From: Roseibium aggregatum
Lineage (GTDB): Bacteria; Pseudomonadota; Alphaproteobacteria; Rhizobiales; Stappiaceae
Reading direction: 5' to 3'
Length of the DNA: 64,000 nucleotides
NCBI RefSeq assembly: GCF_014692675.1
Contig: NZ_JABFCZ010000005.1
Span: 1-64,000 of the forward strand
The notes below the pieces were generated by a model. That model did no database searches and was not told the DNA's origin. It saw only the letters and a program-made list of their open reading frames with translations. This document shows positions 8,813 through 18,099 of this stretch, one piece after another. The position numbers were made by a program, and so were the translations under genes. The first letter of the stretch is position 1; the number at the start of each line of letters is the position of its first letter.

Positions 8813-9277
8813 ATGAGCCGTCCCCCGCTTCCCCCATTTACCGCCGAGACTGCCGCCTGGAAGGTGCGCCTTGCCGAAGACGCCTGGAACAGCCGCGATC
8901 CCGAGACCGTCTCGCTCGCCTACACGCCGGAAAGCCGCTGGCGCAACCGCAGCACGTTCCTGACCGGCCGCACGGCAATCGTCGATTTCCTTGCCGAAAA
9001 ATGGCGGAAAGAACAGGAATATCGCCTGATCAAGGAACTCTGGGCCTTCGAGGGGAACCGGATCGCCGTGCGTTTCGTCTACGAATGGCGGGATGCCGCC
9101 GGCCGGTGGTTTCGTTCCCATGGCAACGAGAACTGGGAATTCGACGAAGTCGGCCTCATGGCCGCGCGCCACGCCAGCATCAACGATGTTCCCATCGATG
9201 AGGCGGACCGCCTGTTCCACTGGCCCCAGGGCCGTCGACCGGACGCCCACGCCTCATTGAGCGAGCTGGGGTTGTGA
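8813..9277 (+). CDS. DUF1348 (NTF2-like) family protein
   Basis: This 154-residue protein matches the DUF1348 family throughout ([48 protein letters not shown]), with an NTF2-like cone fold expected. A possible ATG at 8801 exists, but GGAG at 8803-8806 is spaced for the ATG at 8813. It lies downstream of the AhpD-like gene in the same orientation. The function is not established. Confidence 0.83.
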   Translation: MSRPPLPPFTAETAAWKVRLAEDAWNSRDPETVSLAYTPESRWRNRSTFLTGRTAIVDFLAEKWRKEQEYRLIKELWAFEGNRIAVRFVYEWRDAAGRWFRSHGNENWEFDEVGLMAARHASINDVPIDEADRLFHWPQGRRPDAHASLSELGL

Positions 9278-9410
9278 TCTGGGATACATCGACCTGGAGC
9301 AGAGAGCGCTGCAGACAACCGACAACCCGTCCGGCACGAGGTTGTAACCCATGTCTCCGGTACAAACTGTTACCTATGTCTTCGGGGCGGACATCGGACA
9401 ATCAAAAAAA

Positions 9411-9500
9411 TGGCGGAAGAGGTGGGATTCGAACCCACGGTACGGTCGCCCGCACGCCGGTTTTCAAGACCGGTGCCTTCAACCACTCGGCCACTCTTCC
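9411..9500 (-). tRNA. tRNA-Ser(UGA)
   Basis: The minus strand reads GGAAGAGTGGCCGAGTGG from 9500, a class II serine tRNA start, with a long variable arm, a GGTTCGAATCCC T-arm and an encoded CCA at 9413-9411. The anticodon loop CTTGAAA between CCGGT and ACCGG gives anticodon TGA. The acceptor stem GGAAGAG pairs with CTCTTCC. The length of 90 nt including CCA is normal for Ser. Confidence 0.97.
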
Positions 9501-9741
9501 GTCGGTCCCGTTTCCAGTGTTCCGCTCATAAAGTCAAGAGGCATGAGCCGACAACGGCGGCACGCCCTGGGGAAAGGCGTGCCGGCTGGGGTGTGGAGGT
9601 CTGGAAAGGGGAGGCCGCCGGTCGTGGTGTCGTGGGCAGGGTAGAGACCGGCGGCCAAGGCTGGGCGGTGAGCCCAGCATGCTTCGCGACAGGGCGGTCG
9701 CTAGCAACAAGGTCACACTAGGCCGGTATCGGATTTCGCTC

Positions 9742-9757
9742 TGTGACCTGCATCACA
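9742..9757. promoter_or_regulatory. CRP-like palindrome in the 9501-10084 gene-free stretch
   Basis: The 584-bp stretch between the tRNA and rlpA holds no convincing gene. Its clearest element is TGTGA-N6-TCACA, a perfect match to the enterobacterial CRP consensus shape. It lies about 330 bp upstream of rlpA, too far for a classical site unless the transcript has a long leader, so it may be chance. I looked for 4.5S RNA and other structured-RNA signatures here and saw none. Confidence 0.3.
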
Positions 9758-10084
9758 AACCGGTCGATGGCGTCAGAATCCGGCCGAATGGGTCCGGGTT
9801 CCCGGCGAAAATCCAGGATATCGGGTCGAAAATACCTGCGTTGACCATGGGATAATCGCCATCGCGCCCTTACCGCATCTCGACGGGGCATTCACTTTGC
9901 AGTAAGAACATTCGTGCTAGTAGCTGAAACAAATGCCTGAGCGGGGGCCAGGCATGAAGGTTGTCCGGCAGCTTTCGGTTCATCCGGGAAGGGGAAACGA
10001 GGCGTGTCGGATGCAAGAATTTTGTGTGCTAGACGGAATCGCGTGTGCACGGGGCCGCCAACGCGTAGTGAGTAGGACGGCGGG

Positions 10085-11290
10085 ATGCTAGGGATGGGCG
10101 TTGAAGGTGGCATGGATGCTGCCTGCTCGAAAACCGCAACAAGTGAAAATGCGGCCGGTAATAACGGCTCGCTGATCGAAACCGGTTGCCGAAACCGGTG
10201 GTCGTCGCTTGGCGCGCAGCTCAAAACCGGGTTTGTGGTTGTCATGGCAGCGGGTTTGCTCGCAGCCTGCGGCACGACCGGGCCGGTTCAGAAAGCCAAA
10301 TTCAGCCCGAAAAAATACGGTGTCAAAGGCAGCCCCAGGATGGTTGCCGAAGGCAAACCCGTGCCCAAGGGCGGCGGACGGTACATCGTCGGCAAGAAAT
10401 ACAAGATTGCCGGCAAATGGTATTATCCGAAGCTCGATCCGAATTATAAGAAGGTCGGCCTTGCGTCCTGGTACGGTCCGACCTTCCACGGTCGCAAGAC
10501 CGCCAACGGCGAAATTTTCGACCGCAATGCCCTGACCGCAGCCCACCCGACCATGCCGTTACCGTCCTATGCGAAGGTGACGAACATGAGCAACGGCCGT
10601 TCCATGATCGTGCGCGTCAATGACCGTGGGCCGTTCCATGGAAACCGGGTTATCGACCTGTCGGAACGGGTTGCTACGATGCTCGACACCAAGAGCCACG
10701 GCGTGGCCAAGGTGAAGGTCGAATATGTGGGCCGCGCACGCATGGACGGCCACGACGAGGCGTTCCTGATGGCCTCCTACAGCGGTCCGGGTGCAGTTAC
10801 CCCGGGCGGTACGGTGCCTGGCACCCTCATGGCGCAGGCAACGCCTCCCGCTCCGGTCTTCGGTCCGGCGCCGACACCGGCTCCGCGGCCCTATGGGGGA
10901 TCCGTCCTGCTTGCGTCGGCGTCTGACCCGGCTCCGACCTATCAGGTCGCCTACGACCCGGCGCTGGCGTTCGAGGCCAGCCGGTCGACCATCACTGTCG
11001 CGTCTGCCAATACGTTTTCGCAGCCCAATGTTTCGCAGGCCGCACCGGTCCCCGCATCGGCCTACCGCTCGCAACCGGCAGCCTACGCGGAACCGGCCCC
11101 GGCCGGGGCAGCTCCCGGTACGCTTGGCGTGCTGCGTGTTCCTGCTCCCGGCACACCGCGCAATCTGCTGAGCGGAAGCGCGGTTTCGTCCTATAGCGCC
11201 AACACCCGGATCAATGCAGCGTACGAAGCGGTTTCAGGCATGGCCGCGGGATCGGTGCCGTTGTCCAGACTTGCCCGGAACACGAATTGA
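10085..11290 (+). CDS. rlpA: RlpA-family septal ring lytic transglycosylase, lipoprotein
   Basis: A double-psi beta-barrel domain spans residues about 121-215, with the family motifs GLASWYG, KTANGE, LTAAH and VNDRGPF. An uncharged segment ending in the lipobox LLAACG (Cys62) indicates an outer-membrane-type lipoprotein. The charged 45 residues before it are unusually long, so the true start may lie downstream at a non-ATG codon. After the barrel comes a Pro/Ala-rich tail of about 190 residues. I see no C-terminal SPOR domain, unlike Escherichia coli RlpA. It heads the conserved rlpA - dacC-like - tmk - holB block. Confidence 0.9.
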   Translation: MLGMGVEGGMDAACSKTATSENAAGNNGSLIETGCRNRWSSLGAQLKTGFVVVMAAGLLAACGTTGPVQKAKFSPKKYGVKGSPRMVAEGKPVPKGGGRYIVGKKYKIAGKWYYPKLDPNYKKVGLASWYGPTFHGRKTANGEIFDRNALTAAHPTMPLPSYAKVTNMSNGRSMIVRVNDRGPFHGNRVIDLSERVATMLDTKSHGVAKVKVEYVGRARMDGHDEAFLMASYSGPGAVTPGGTVPGTLMAQATPPAPVFGPAPTPAPRPYGGSVLLASASDPAPTYQVAYDPALAFEASRSTITVASANTFSQPNVSQAAPVPASAYRSQPAAYAEPAPAGAAPGTLGVLRVPAPGTPRNLLSGSAVSSYSANTRINAAYEAVSGMAAGSVPLSRLARNTN

Positions 11291-11372
11291 AAACCGGCTG
11301 AATCGAGATCGAAAACGCTTGCACCCGGCGACCGGGCAGGCGACTCTTGATCCGGATTCGGGAGGTCGACGC

Positions 11373-12560
11373 ATGCCCTCAGCTGGCAAGCCGTTGGTGC
11401 TTTATTTCAAGGTCTTGATCGCAGCGGCCTGTTTCATGGCGGGCGGTTTCATTCTGCCTGTGCCTGTGGCGCATGCGGAGACGCTCAAGACCAGTGCGCC
11501 GATGGCGTATCTCTTCGAGCCTGAAAGCAAGACGATCCTGTTTGCCAAGGAAGCGGACAAGCCTTTCGAACCCGGTTCCCTGGCAAAGGTGATGACCGCG
11601 GCAACCGTCTTTGCCGCCCTTTCGGAAGGGGAGATCTTTCCCCATACCAAATGCCGGATCAGCGAACACGCGTGGCGCACGGGCGGAGCCCCGGCCGGCG
11701 GAACGACGATGTTCGCAGCCATCAAGTCGGAAATCGAGGTCCTGGACCTGCTTCAGGGACTGATCGTGCAAAACGGCAACGATTCAGCGATTGCGCTTGC
11801 CGAATGTCTCGACGGCAGCGAGGCGAAATTCGCCGAGCGCATGACGGCCCTTGCCCGGCAAATCGGCATGACCGGATCCCGTTTCGCCAATCCGACCGGT
11901 TATGAGAGCGAGGTGTCGCAGACCACCGTGCGCGATATGGTTCGTCTGGCCGACTACATCCTGGAGCATCATCGCGCCTACTACCCGATGTTTTCCCAGC
12001 CCGATTTCACCTGGAACAAGATCTTTCAGCGCAACAAGGACCCGCTGTTGGGGGAAATCCGGGGGCAGGACGGCCTTGGGGCGGGGCAGAGCGAAAAGGA
12101 CGGCTATGCGGCCCTTGCCTCGGTCGAACGCGACGGCAGGCGGGTGATCGCCGCTGTCGCCGGTCTTCCCAGCGACAAGGCCCGTCTGGCGGCAGCCAAG
12201 GAAGTGATCGAAGGCTCGTGGGAATATTTCGGCATCAGCAAGCTCTATTCCCGCGGAGAAACGATCACCAATGCCCGTGTGTTCGGTGGAACCCGGTCGG
12301 ACGTACCGCTCGTTGCAAGCGAGGATGTATCGGTCCTGTTGCCGCGCGGGACGACGCTGGACTATCGGTTGCGCGTTGTTTATTCGGGACCGCTGAAGGC
12401 CCCCGTATCGGCCGGAACGGCTGCGGGAGAACTGCGGGTGATCGGCGAGAACGGCATCGTCTACCGCGCGCCGCTGGAAACCGGCGCTGCGGTTCCGGAA
12501 GGCAACATGCAGGAAAAGGCGTTGGACGGCCTGATGGAATTGCTGTTCGGCTGGCTCTGA
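11373..12560 (+). CDS. DacC-like D-alanyl-D-alanine carboxypeptidase with altered active-site motifs
   Basis: This is a PBP5-type protein of 395 residues with a signal peptide (cleavage near Ala35). The start at 11373 has GGAGG seven bases upstream; a longer frame upstream overlaps rlpA and is ignored. The catalytic S-x-x-K is present (S69-LA-K72 in EPGSLAKV). The second motif, normally S-G-N, reads N134-G-N136, and the third, normally K-T-G in DGLKTG, reads G236-A-G238 in DGLGAGQS. The rest of the fold, including a C-terminal PBP5-type domain and an amphipathic anchor ending GWL, is intact. It may be a weak or inactive carboxypeptidase or a structural homologue. Position between rlpA and tmk is the usual one. 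Confidence 0.88.
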   Translation: MPSAGKPLVLYFKVLIAAACFMAGGFILPVPVAHAETLKTSAPMAYLFEPESKTILFAKEADKPFEPGSLAKVMTAATVFAALSEGEIFPHTKCRISEHAWRTGGAPAGGTTMFAAIKSEIEVLDLLQGLIVQNGNDSAIALAECLDGSEAKFAERMTALARQIGMTGSRFANPTGYESEVSQTTVRDMVRLADYILEHHRAYYPMFSQPDFTWNKIFQRNKDPLLGEIRGQDGLGAGQSEKDGYAALASVERDGRRVIAAVAGLPSDKARLAAAKEVIEGSWEYFGISKLYSRGETITNARVFGGTRSDVPLVASEDVSVLLPRGTTLDYRLRVVYSGPLKAPVSAGTAAGELRVIGENGIVYRAPLETGAAVPEGNMQEKALDGLMELLFGWL

Positions 12561-12606
12561 AGGCTTTATGAAAGACAGACGGGCAAAAGCCGGGATTGGC
12601 GGATAA

Positions 12607-13305
12607 GTGCAGGGACGGTTCATCACCTTTGAAGGCGGCGAGGGCGCCGGCAAATCCACCCAGATCGACCGGTTGCGAAAACGGCTGGAAGGCCTGGGCC
12701 GCACCGTGGTGGTGACCCGGGAGCCGGGCGGGTCCCCGGGCGCGGAAAAAATACGCAGGATATTGCTGAGCGGCGAGGCGCGCGATCTGGGGCCGCGCGG
12801 CGAAGCCATGCTGTTTGCAGCCGCCCGCGCCGATCACGTGGATACGACCATCATTCCGGCGCTCGGCCGCGGCGACTGGGTGCTGTGCGACCGCTACGCG
12901 GATTCAACCCGTGTCTATCAGGGCGAAGCCGGCGTCGATCCGAATTATCTGGACCTTCTGGAAACCGCGGCCGTCGCCGGCGTACGCCCGGACCTGACGA
13001 TCCTCATCGACGTGCCGGCCGATATCGGCATGTCGCGGGTCTCCAGCCGTTCCGAAACCGCGGCCGGAGCCGCCCCCGACCGGTTCGAGAACGAAGAGAT
13101 GAAGGTGCACGAACGCCGGCGGATCCTGTTTCTCGACCTTGCCCGCAAGGAACCGCAGCGTTTTGCCGTCATCGATGGCCGTGAAAGCCCCGATGCGGTT
13201 GAGGAAAAGATCTGGGAAGCGGTCCTTTCCCATTTTATCGAGGAATTGCCGCAGGCCGACCAGACGCCCGAACCGGTGGAGGCGGGAGATGGCGCGGGCA
13301 GCTGA
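12607..13305 (+). CDS. tmk: Thymidylate kinase
   Basis: The enzyme phosphorylates dTMP to dTDP in the cytoplasm. The GTG start opens MQGRFITFEGGEGAGKST, which contains the P-loop GGEGAGKS; the DR-x motif (CDRYADST, near residue 98) and the LID region follow. At 232 residues it is slightly longer than usual because of an acidic tail that overlaps the next gene by 17 bp. Coupling with holB is the standard alphaproteobacterial arrangement. Confidence 0.96.
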   Translation: MQGRFITFEGGEGAGKSTQIDRLRKRLEGLGRTVVVTREPGGSPGAEKIRRILLSGEARDLGPRGEAMLFAAARADHVDTTIIPALGRGDWVLCDRYADSTRVYQGEAGVDPNYLDLLETAAVAGVRPDLTILIDVPADIGMSRVSSRSETAAGAAPDRFENEEMKVHERRRILFLDLARKEPQRFAVIDGRESPDAVEEKIWEAVLSHFIEELPQADQTPEPVEAGDGAGS

Positions 13306-14353
13306 CGTCATGGATGCCCCGGAAGCGGACCGGCTGGAAGGAATGCCTTTGCCGCGCGAACGGGCGCGGCTGATCGGTCATCAGGAAACCGAAAGGGCGC
13401 TTCTCAACGCCTACCGGTCCGAACGCCTGCATCACGCCTGGATCCTCGGCGGGCCGAAAGGCATCGGCAAGGCGACGCTGGCCTACCGTTTCGCCCGCTT
13501 CGTCATCGCTCATCCGGACCGGTTCGGCGCGGAAGTGGCCGCCGCAACCGATCTTGGCCTGCCGCCGTCGCATCCGGTTTTTCTGCAAGTGGCGTCCGGC
13601 GGCAATCCCAACCTGCTGCACCTCCGGCGCCCGTGGGACGAAAAGAACAAGCGGTTTAAGACGGAACTGCCGGTCGATGAGGTGCGCCGGACGGTGTCCT
13701 TTTTCGGAACCACAGCCTCTTCGTCTGCGTGGCGGATCTGCATTGTCGATGCCGCCGATGACATGAACGCCAGCTCGGCAAATGCCTTGCTGAAAGTTCT
13801 CGAGGAGCCGCCGGCGCGGTGCCTGTTCCTGGTCCTGTCCCACGCACCCGGACGGCTGTTGCCGACCATCCGTTCGCGCTGCCGGCGGCTCGATCTCACG
13901 CCCTTGAGCGAAACGGAAATTGCCGAAGGCCTGGCAGAGCTGGCGCCCGAAGCGACCGCCGATCCGCAAGCCTTGCGGGAACTGACGCGTTTTGCCGACG
14001 GAAGCCTGCGCTCGGCCCTGACACTTCTGGCAGGCGACGGTCTTGCCATTGCCAAGGGGTTTACCGCACTGGCCGGACAGGTGCCGAATGTCGATGTCGC
14101 GGCCCTGCACGGGCTCGCAGACCTGGTCGCTGCCCGCAACCAGGACGACAACTGGGAAGCCTTCCTGCATATCTGGCGCATGTGGCTGCACGAACGGATG
14201 CGTCAGGTTTCGGGCGGGAACGCGGCGGACATGTTGCCGTTCGCAGAATTGTGGGAAGCGGCCAACCGGATGGCGGGCGATACGGAAGCCCTCAATCTCG
14301 ACCGGAAACAGGTGGTCCTGTCGTTCTTTCAGCGCCTGTCGAAACTGATTTAA
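13289..14353 (+). CDS. holB: DNA polymerase III subunit delta'
   Basis: This clamp-loader subunit of 354 residues has a Walker A-like GGPKGIGKATLAYRFA near residue 55 and the conserved IVDAADDMNASSANALLK followed by LEEPPARCLFLVLSH (sensor 1 region). The start is the ATG at 13289 inside the tmk tail, preceded by GGCGGGAG; a second ATG at 13310 is possible. In many alphaproteobacteria metG and tatD follow; here the next gene is an unrelated GntR on the other strand. Confidence 0.93.
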   Translation: MARAADVMDAPEADRLEGMPLPRERARLIGHQETERALLNAYRSERLHHAWILGGPKGIGKATLAYRFARFVIAHPDRFGAEVAAATDLGLPPSHPVFLQVASGGNPNLLHLRRPWDEKNKRFKTELPVDEVRRTVSFFGTTASSSAWRICIVDAADDMNASSANALLKVLEEPPARCLFLVLSHAPGRLLPTIRSRCRRLDLTPLSETEIAEGLAELAPEATADPQALRELTRFADGSLRSALTLLAGDGLAIAKGFTALAGQVPNVDVAALHGLADLVAARNQDDNWEAFLHIWRMWLHERMRQVSGGNAADMLPFAELWEAANRMAGDTEALNLDRKQVVLSFFQRLSKLI

Positions 14354-14385
14354 TCCGGTCTGCCGGTCTTCACTGAGACCGATAG

Positions 14386-15051
14386 CTATTCCGCGAGCGA
14401 AGCGCGCACCGAGGCAAGCTTGTTGGCAAGGTGGGCTTTCAGAAGGGAGCCCAGCAGGGGACCGTTCCGTTCCTTCGTCGCCTTGAGGATCTCCTCATGC
14501 TCGGCCACGGCCTGTGCCCAGCGCTCGTCCGACATGTTTGCCATGTAGCGGGCCCGGCGGACCCGCCCGGAAAGGCTGCGCTGCATTTCAACTAGGGTCG
14601 GGTTCTGGGCGGCGTCCAGGATGAGCTTGTGGATCTGCTCGTTGCGCTGGAAGTAGCCGCTCATGTCGCGGGCCTTGAAGCAGTCGACCATATCCTTGTG
14701 CAGCCGTTCCATGCGGCTGATTTCCTGGTCGGTTATGTTGGCGCAGGCCAGCTCGCCGGAGACCGCCTCAAGCGCGCCCATGATCGGGAAGGCTTCCTCG
14801 AGATCTGACATGGTCAGCTTGGAGACCGTGGCGCCCCGGTTCGGGATCAACTGGATCAGGCCTTCCTTGGCAAGCACCTTCATGGCCTCGCGCAAGGGCG
14901 TTCTGGAAACGTCGAACAGGGCACAGATGTCCTTTTCCGACAGCTTTTCGCCCGGGGCCAGTTCGCCTTCGATGATCATGTGGCGCAACCGGTCCACCAG
15001 CTCGTCATGGAGCGTGCGGCGGGGGATCGGGATGACGGTGTTCAACGACAT
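14386..15051 (-). CDS. GntR-family (FCD/FadR-type) regulator
   Basis: This 221-residue protein has an N-terminal winged helix (TLHDELVDRLRHMIIEGELA; LFDVSRTPLREAMKVLAKEG) and an all-helical FCD ligand-binding domain from about residue 80. It lies 4 bp downstream of the FAD/Fe-S dehydrogenase gene and is probably co-transcribed with it. It is the obvious candidate to bind the dyads at 18015-18038 and control the cluster in both directions. The ligand is probably a hydroxy- or dicarboxylic acid, by family analogy. Confidence 0.88.
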   Translation of the reverse strand: MSLNTVIPIPRRTLHDELVDRLRHMIIEGELAPGEKLSEKDICALFDVSRTPLREAMKVLAKEGLIQLIPNRGATVSKLTMSDLEEAFPIMGALEAVSGELACANITDQEISRMERLHKDMVDCFKARDMSGYFQRNEQIHKLILDAAQNPTLVEMQRSLSGRVRRARYMANMSDERWAQAVAEHEEILKATKERNGPLLGSLLKAHLANKLASVRASLAE

Positions 15052-15055
15052 GATC

Positions 15056-17995
15056 TTATCCTGCTACATGGCCGCCTGGGTCCGACGCCTGGCACAACAG
15101 GCGCGCCGCATGGACCGCTTTCCTGTTTGCGCCATCCTCGATCTGGTGACGGCACGACGTGCCGCCGGCAACGATCAGGGTATCCTGGCCGGCCTCGCGA
15201 ACGCGCGGCAGCAGGCTCAACTCGCCCATGGCCCGTGAGATGTCAAGAGTTTCGGCCTGATAGCCGAAGCTGCCGGCCATGCCGCAACAGGACGACGGGA
15301 TGACCTCGATCTTCAGGTCCGGGATCAGTCCGAGGGTCTTTTGCAGTGCGCCGAGCGTGTTGAACGCCTTCTGGTGGCAGTGGCCGTGGACAAGGGCTTT
15401 TTGCTGGGGCAGGGCTGCGAGCGGCAGGTCGAACCGGCCGTCGCTTGCTGCCTTGGCGATGAATTCCTCAAACAGCAGGAACCGGTCCGCATAGTCCGCC
15501 TTCCATGCGTCGCCGAGAAGGGCCGGGGCCTCGTCCCGGAATGTCAGGACACAGGACGGCTCCAGCCCGATCACCGTGGCTCCGCGTTCCAGGGCAGGGG
15601 CAAGAGCCGTGACGGTGCGCAGCATTTCCGCGCGGGCTTCTTCTGCAAGTCCGGCGGAGAGGAACGTCCTGCCGCAGCAAAGCGGGCGCTCCTCGTTTTG
15701 CGCGACGGCCTGTCCGACTTTGAAACCGGCGCGCTGCAGGACTGTTTCGGCGGCGCGGATATTATCCGGCTCGAAATAGCGGCTGAACGTATCGACGAAG
15801 ATGAGAACGTCCGGCGTTCCTTCGGTTCCTTCAGGCTGCCGGATCCAGTCGCTACGCCAACTTGGGAGTTTGCGGTTCGCCGCCAGGCCAAGCATTTTTT
15901 CCGACAACAGGGCGAGGCCAGGGATCCGGTCGCGCAGGTTCATGAGCCAGGGCAGGCGGGACGCGAGCGGGGCATAACGCGGCAGATAGGCCACCAGTTT
16001 CTCGCGCAAGCCGACACCGTGCTTCTTCGCCCGTGCGGCCAGCACTTCGATCTTCATTTTCGCCATGTCGACACCCGTCGGGCATTCGCGCCGGCAGCCC
16101 TTGCAGGACACGCACAGCTTCAGCGTTTCGGCCATGTCGTCGGAGGTCAAGGCATCCGGACCGAGCTGGCCGGAAATTGCAAGACGAAGGGTGTTGGCCC
16201 GCCCGCGGGTCAGGTCTTTTTCGTTGCGGGTCACCCGGTAGGAGGGGCACATGACGCCGTCGGCGATCTTCCTACAGGCGCCGTTGTTGTTGCACATCTC
16301 GACTGCGCCCTGAAACCCGCCGGCCGCACCCGGATAATCGGACCAGTCGAACACCGTTTCGATATCGGGGACGGAATAGTTCGGCGCGTAGCGCATCAGG
16401 GAGCGGTCATCCATCTTCGGGGCGCGGACGATTTTGCCCGGATTGAGAACCCCGTCCGGATCGAAGCGGTCCTTGACCCATTCGAAGTTGCGCATCATCC
16501 GATCGCCGAACATGGGGCGGTTGAATTCGGAGCGCACGATGCCGTCGCCGTGTTCCCCGGAGTGGGAGCCCTTGTACTCCCGCACCATCTCGAAGGCCTC
16601 TTCGGCTATGGCGCGCATCTTTTTCACATCCTGATCGAGCTTCAGGTTCAGGACCGGGCGGACGTGAAGCGTGCCGACGGAGGCATGGGCGTACCAGGTT
16701 CCTTCCGTGCCGTATTTCCCGAAAATGCCGGTCAGACGGTCCGTGTATTCGGCCAGGTCCTCCAGCCGGACCGCGCAATCCTCGATGAAGGAGACAGGTT
16801 TTCCTTCCGATTTCATCGACATCATGATGTTGAGGCCCTGCTTGCGGACCTCCATGATGCGGGACTGGAAGGCCGGATCGACGGCGTCCACTACACCGCC
16901 TTCCTTCTTGCCCGGATCGCCCCATCTGTAGCCGAGGTCCGCCATGCGATCGTGCAGGGCTGCCAGCCGGCGCAGGTTTTCCCCCTGATCGTCCTCGGCG
17001 AATTCTAACATCAGCACCGCCGCCGGTTCGCCCCGGACGAATTCGTCGACCACCGGCTTGAACAGCGGGATCGCGCGGCCAAGCTCGATCATGTTGCGGT
17101 CGATGAGTTCAACCGCCGTCGGGCCGAGGTCTACCAGATGCCGGGTACAGTCCATGGCCTCGTAGAAGGTCGGGAAATGGCATAGCCCGAGCGCCTTCCT
17201 GCCGAGCACCGGCGAGAGTTTCAGGGTCAGTTGCCGCGTGACCGCAAGGGTGCCTTCCGAGCCGACCAGCAGTTCATGAAGCTTGTTGGTCGCGCCGTTC
17301 GGCATCAGCGCATCGATGTTGTAGCCGCCGACCCGGCGGAGGAGATCGGGGAACTTTTCCCTGATCTCCTGTTGTTCCCGCTCACCGAGGTCCAGAAGGT
17401 CGCGGAGCAGTTGCTGGTTGTGCTTGAGCGCATTGAGGCCGGCAACATCACGGGACGTCTCTTCGAAACGGGCATGGCTGCCATCGGCGAGCAGGGCATC
17501 GATTGCGCTCACATTGTCCCGCATGATGCCGTAACGGATGGAGCGCGCGCCGCAGGAGTTGTTCGCCGCCATGCCGCCGAGGGTCGCGCGCGATGCGGTC
17601 GATACATCTACAGGAAACCACAGGCCGTCGGATTTCAGCGCGGAATTCAGGTGATCGAGCACCAGACCCGGTTCCACGACCGCTGTCCGGTTCTCCCGGT
17701 CGATCTCGACGATCCGGTTCAGATGCCTGGAAAAGTCGATGACGATCGCATCGTTGACGGTCTGGCCGCATTGGGACGTGCCGCCGCCGCGCGGCAGGAC
17801 CGGAATACCGGCTTCGCGGGCAATCGCCAGGGTCGCTTCCACATCGGCAAAGTTTTTCGGCACGACCACCGCGCGCGGAAACATCTGGTAGACCGAGGCA
17901 TCGGTGGCGTAGCGGCCGCGGCTGAACCGGTCGCAGAAAACCTCGCCTTCGATGTCCTTCTTCAATCGGTGTTCCAGATCGGTTTCCAACGGCAT
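15056..17995 (-). CDS. Fused FAD- and Fe-S-containing 2-hydroxyacid dehydrogenase (GlcD-GlcF/YdiJ type)
   Basis: This 979-residue flavoprotein starts with an FAD_binding_4 domain (PRGGGTSQCGQTV, residues 68-80) and an FAD-oxidase C-terminal domain. Two 4Fe-4S cysteine sets follow (CNNNGACRK...MCPSY and CVSCKGCRRECP, near residues 570-625), then two CCG domains (LCCGRTF; SSCCGMAGSFGYQ). It probably oxidises a D-2-hydroxyacid such as D-lactate, glycolate or 2-hydroxyglutarate and passes electrons to the quinone pool. The gene is divergent from an aminotransferase gene; the 2-oxoacid product could feed it. The substrate is not determinable. Confidence 0.9.
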   Translation of the reverse strand: MPLETDLEHRLKKDIEGEVFCDRFSRGRYATDASVYQMFPRAVVVPKNFADVEATLAIAREAGIPVLPRGGGTSQCGQTVNDAIVIDFSRHLNRIVEIDRENRTAVVEPGLVLDHLNSALKSDGLWFPVDVSTASRATLGGMAANNSCGARSIRYGIMRDNVSAIDALLADGSHARFEETSRDVAGLNALKHNQQLLRDLLDLGEREQQEIREKFPDLLRRVGGYNIDALMPNGATNKLHELLVGSEGTLAVTRQLTLKLSPVLGRKALGLCHFPTFYEAMDCTRHLVDLGPTAVELIDRNMIELGRAIPLFKPVVDEFVRGEPAAVLMLEFAEDDQGENLRRLAALHDRMADLGYRWGDPGKKEGGVVDAVDPAFQSRIMEVRKQGLNIMMSMKSEGKPVSFIEDCAVRLEDLAEYTDRLTGIFGKYGTEGTWYAHASVGTLHVRPVLNLKLDQDVKKMRAIAEEAFEMVREYKGSHSGEHGDGIVRSEFNRPMFGDRMMRNFEWVKDRFDPDGVLNPGKIVRAPKMDDRSLMRYAPNYSVPDIETVFDWSDYPGAAGGFQGAVEMCNNNGACRKIADGVMCPSYRVTRNEKDLTRGRANTLRLAISGQLGPDALTSDDMAETLKLCVSCKGCRRECPTGVDMAKMKIEVLAARAKKHGVGLREKLVAYLPRYAPLASRLPWLMNLRDRIPGLALLSEKMLGLAANRKLPSWRSDWIRQPEGTEGTPDVLIFVDTFSRYFEPDNIRAAETVLQRAGFKVGQAVAQNEERPLCCGRTFLSAGLAEEARAEMLRTVTALAPALERGATVIGLEPSCVLTFRDEAPALLGDAWKADYADRFLLFEEFIAKAASDGRFDLPLAALPQQKALVHGHCHQKAFNTLGALQKTLGLIPDLKIEVIPSSCCGMAGSFGYQAETLDISRAMGELSLLPRVREAGQDTLIVAGGTSCRHQIEDGANRKAVHAARLLCQASDPGGHVAG

Positions 17996-18014
17996 GTGTT
18001 AATCAGACCTTGAC

Positions 18015-18038
18015 TTGTATTTTGAATACAATATTCAA
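18015..18038. promoter_or_regulatory. Two overlapping perfect palindromes, candidate GntR operator
   Basis: TTGTATT-TTG-AATACAA (18015-18031) and TTGAATA-CAA-TATTCAA (18022-18038) are both perfect 7-bp dyads with 3-nt centres, and they share ten bases. They sit between the divergent dehydrogenase and aminotransferase genes, next to TTGACT (18010-18015), a good -35-like box for the plus-strand transcript. This is where the adjacent FCD-type GntR would be expected to bind. Confidence 0.6.
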
Positions 18039-18099
18039 TATGAAGAAATCGGGCGCCGATCAAGTGCGCCGAACAAGCGAAATTCTCGGGAGGGCAGAT

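Noticed and set aside
9501..10084. Structured RNA gene (4.5S, 6S or similar)
   Set aside because: The conserved GGUCAGG/GGAAGCAGCC-type core of SRP RNA is absent and no long complementary arms were seen.
11214..11372. Longer start for the DacC-like protein
   Set aside because: It overlaps the rlpA 3' end and would bury the signal peptide; the ATG at 11373 has a strong ribosome-binding site.
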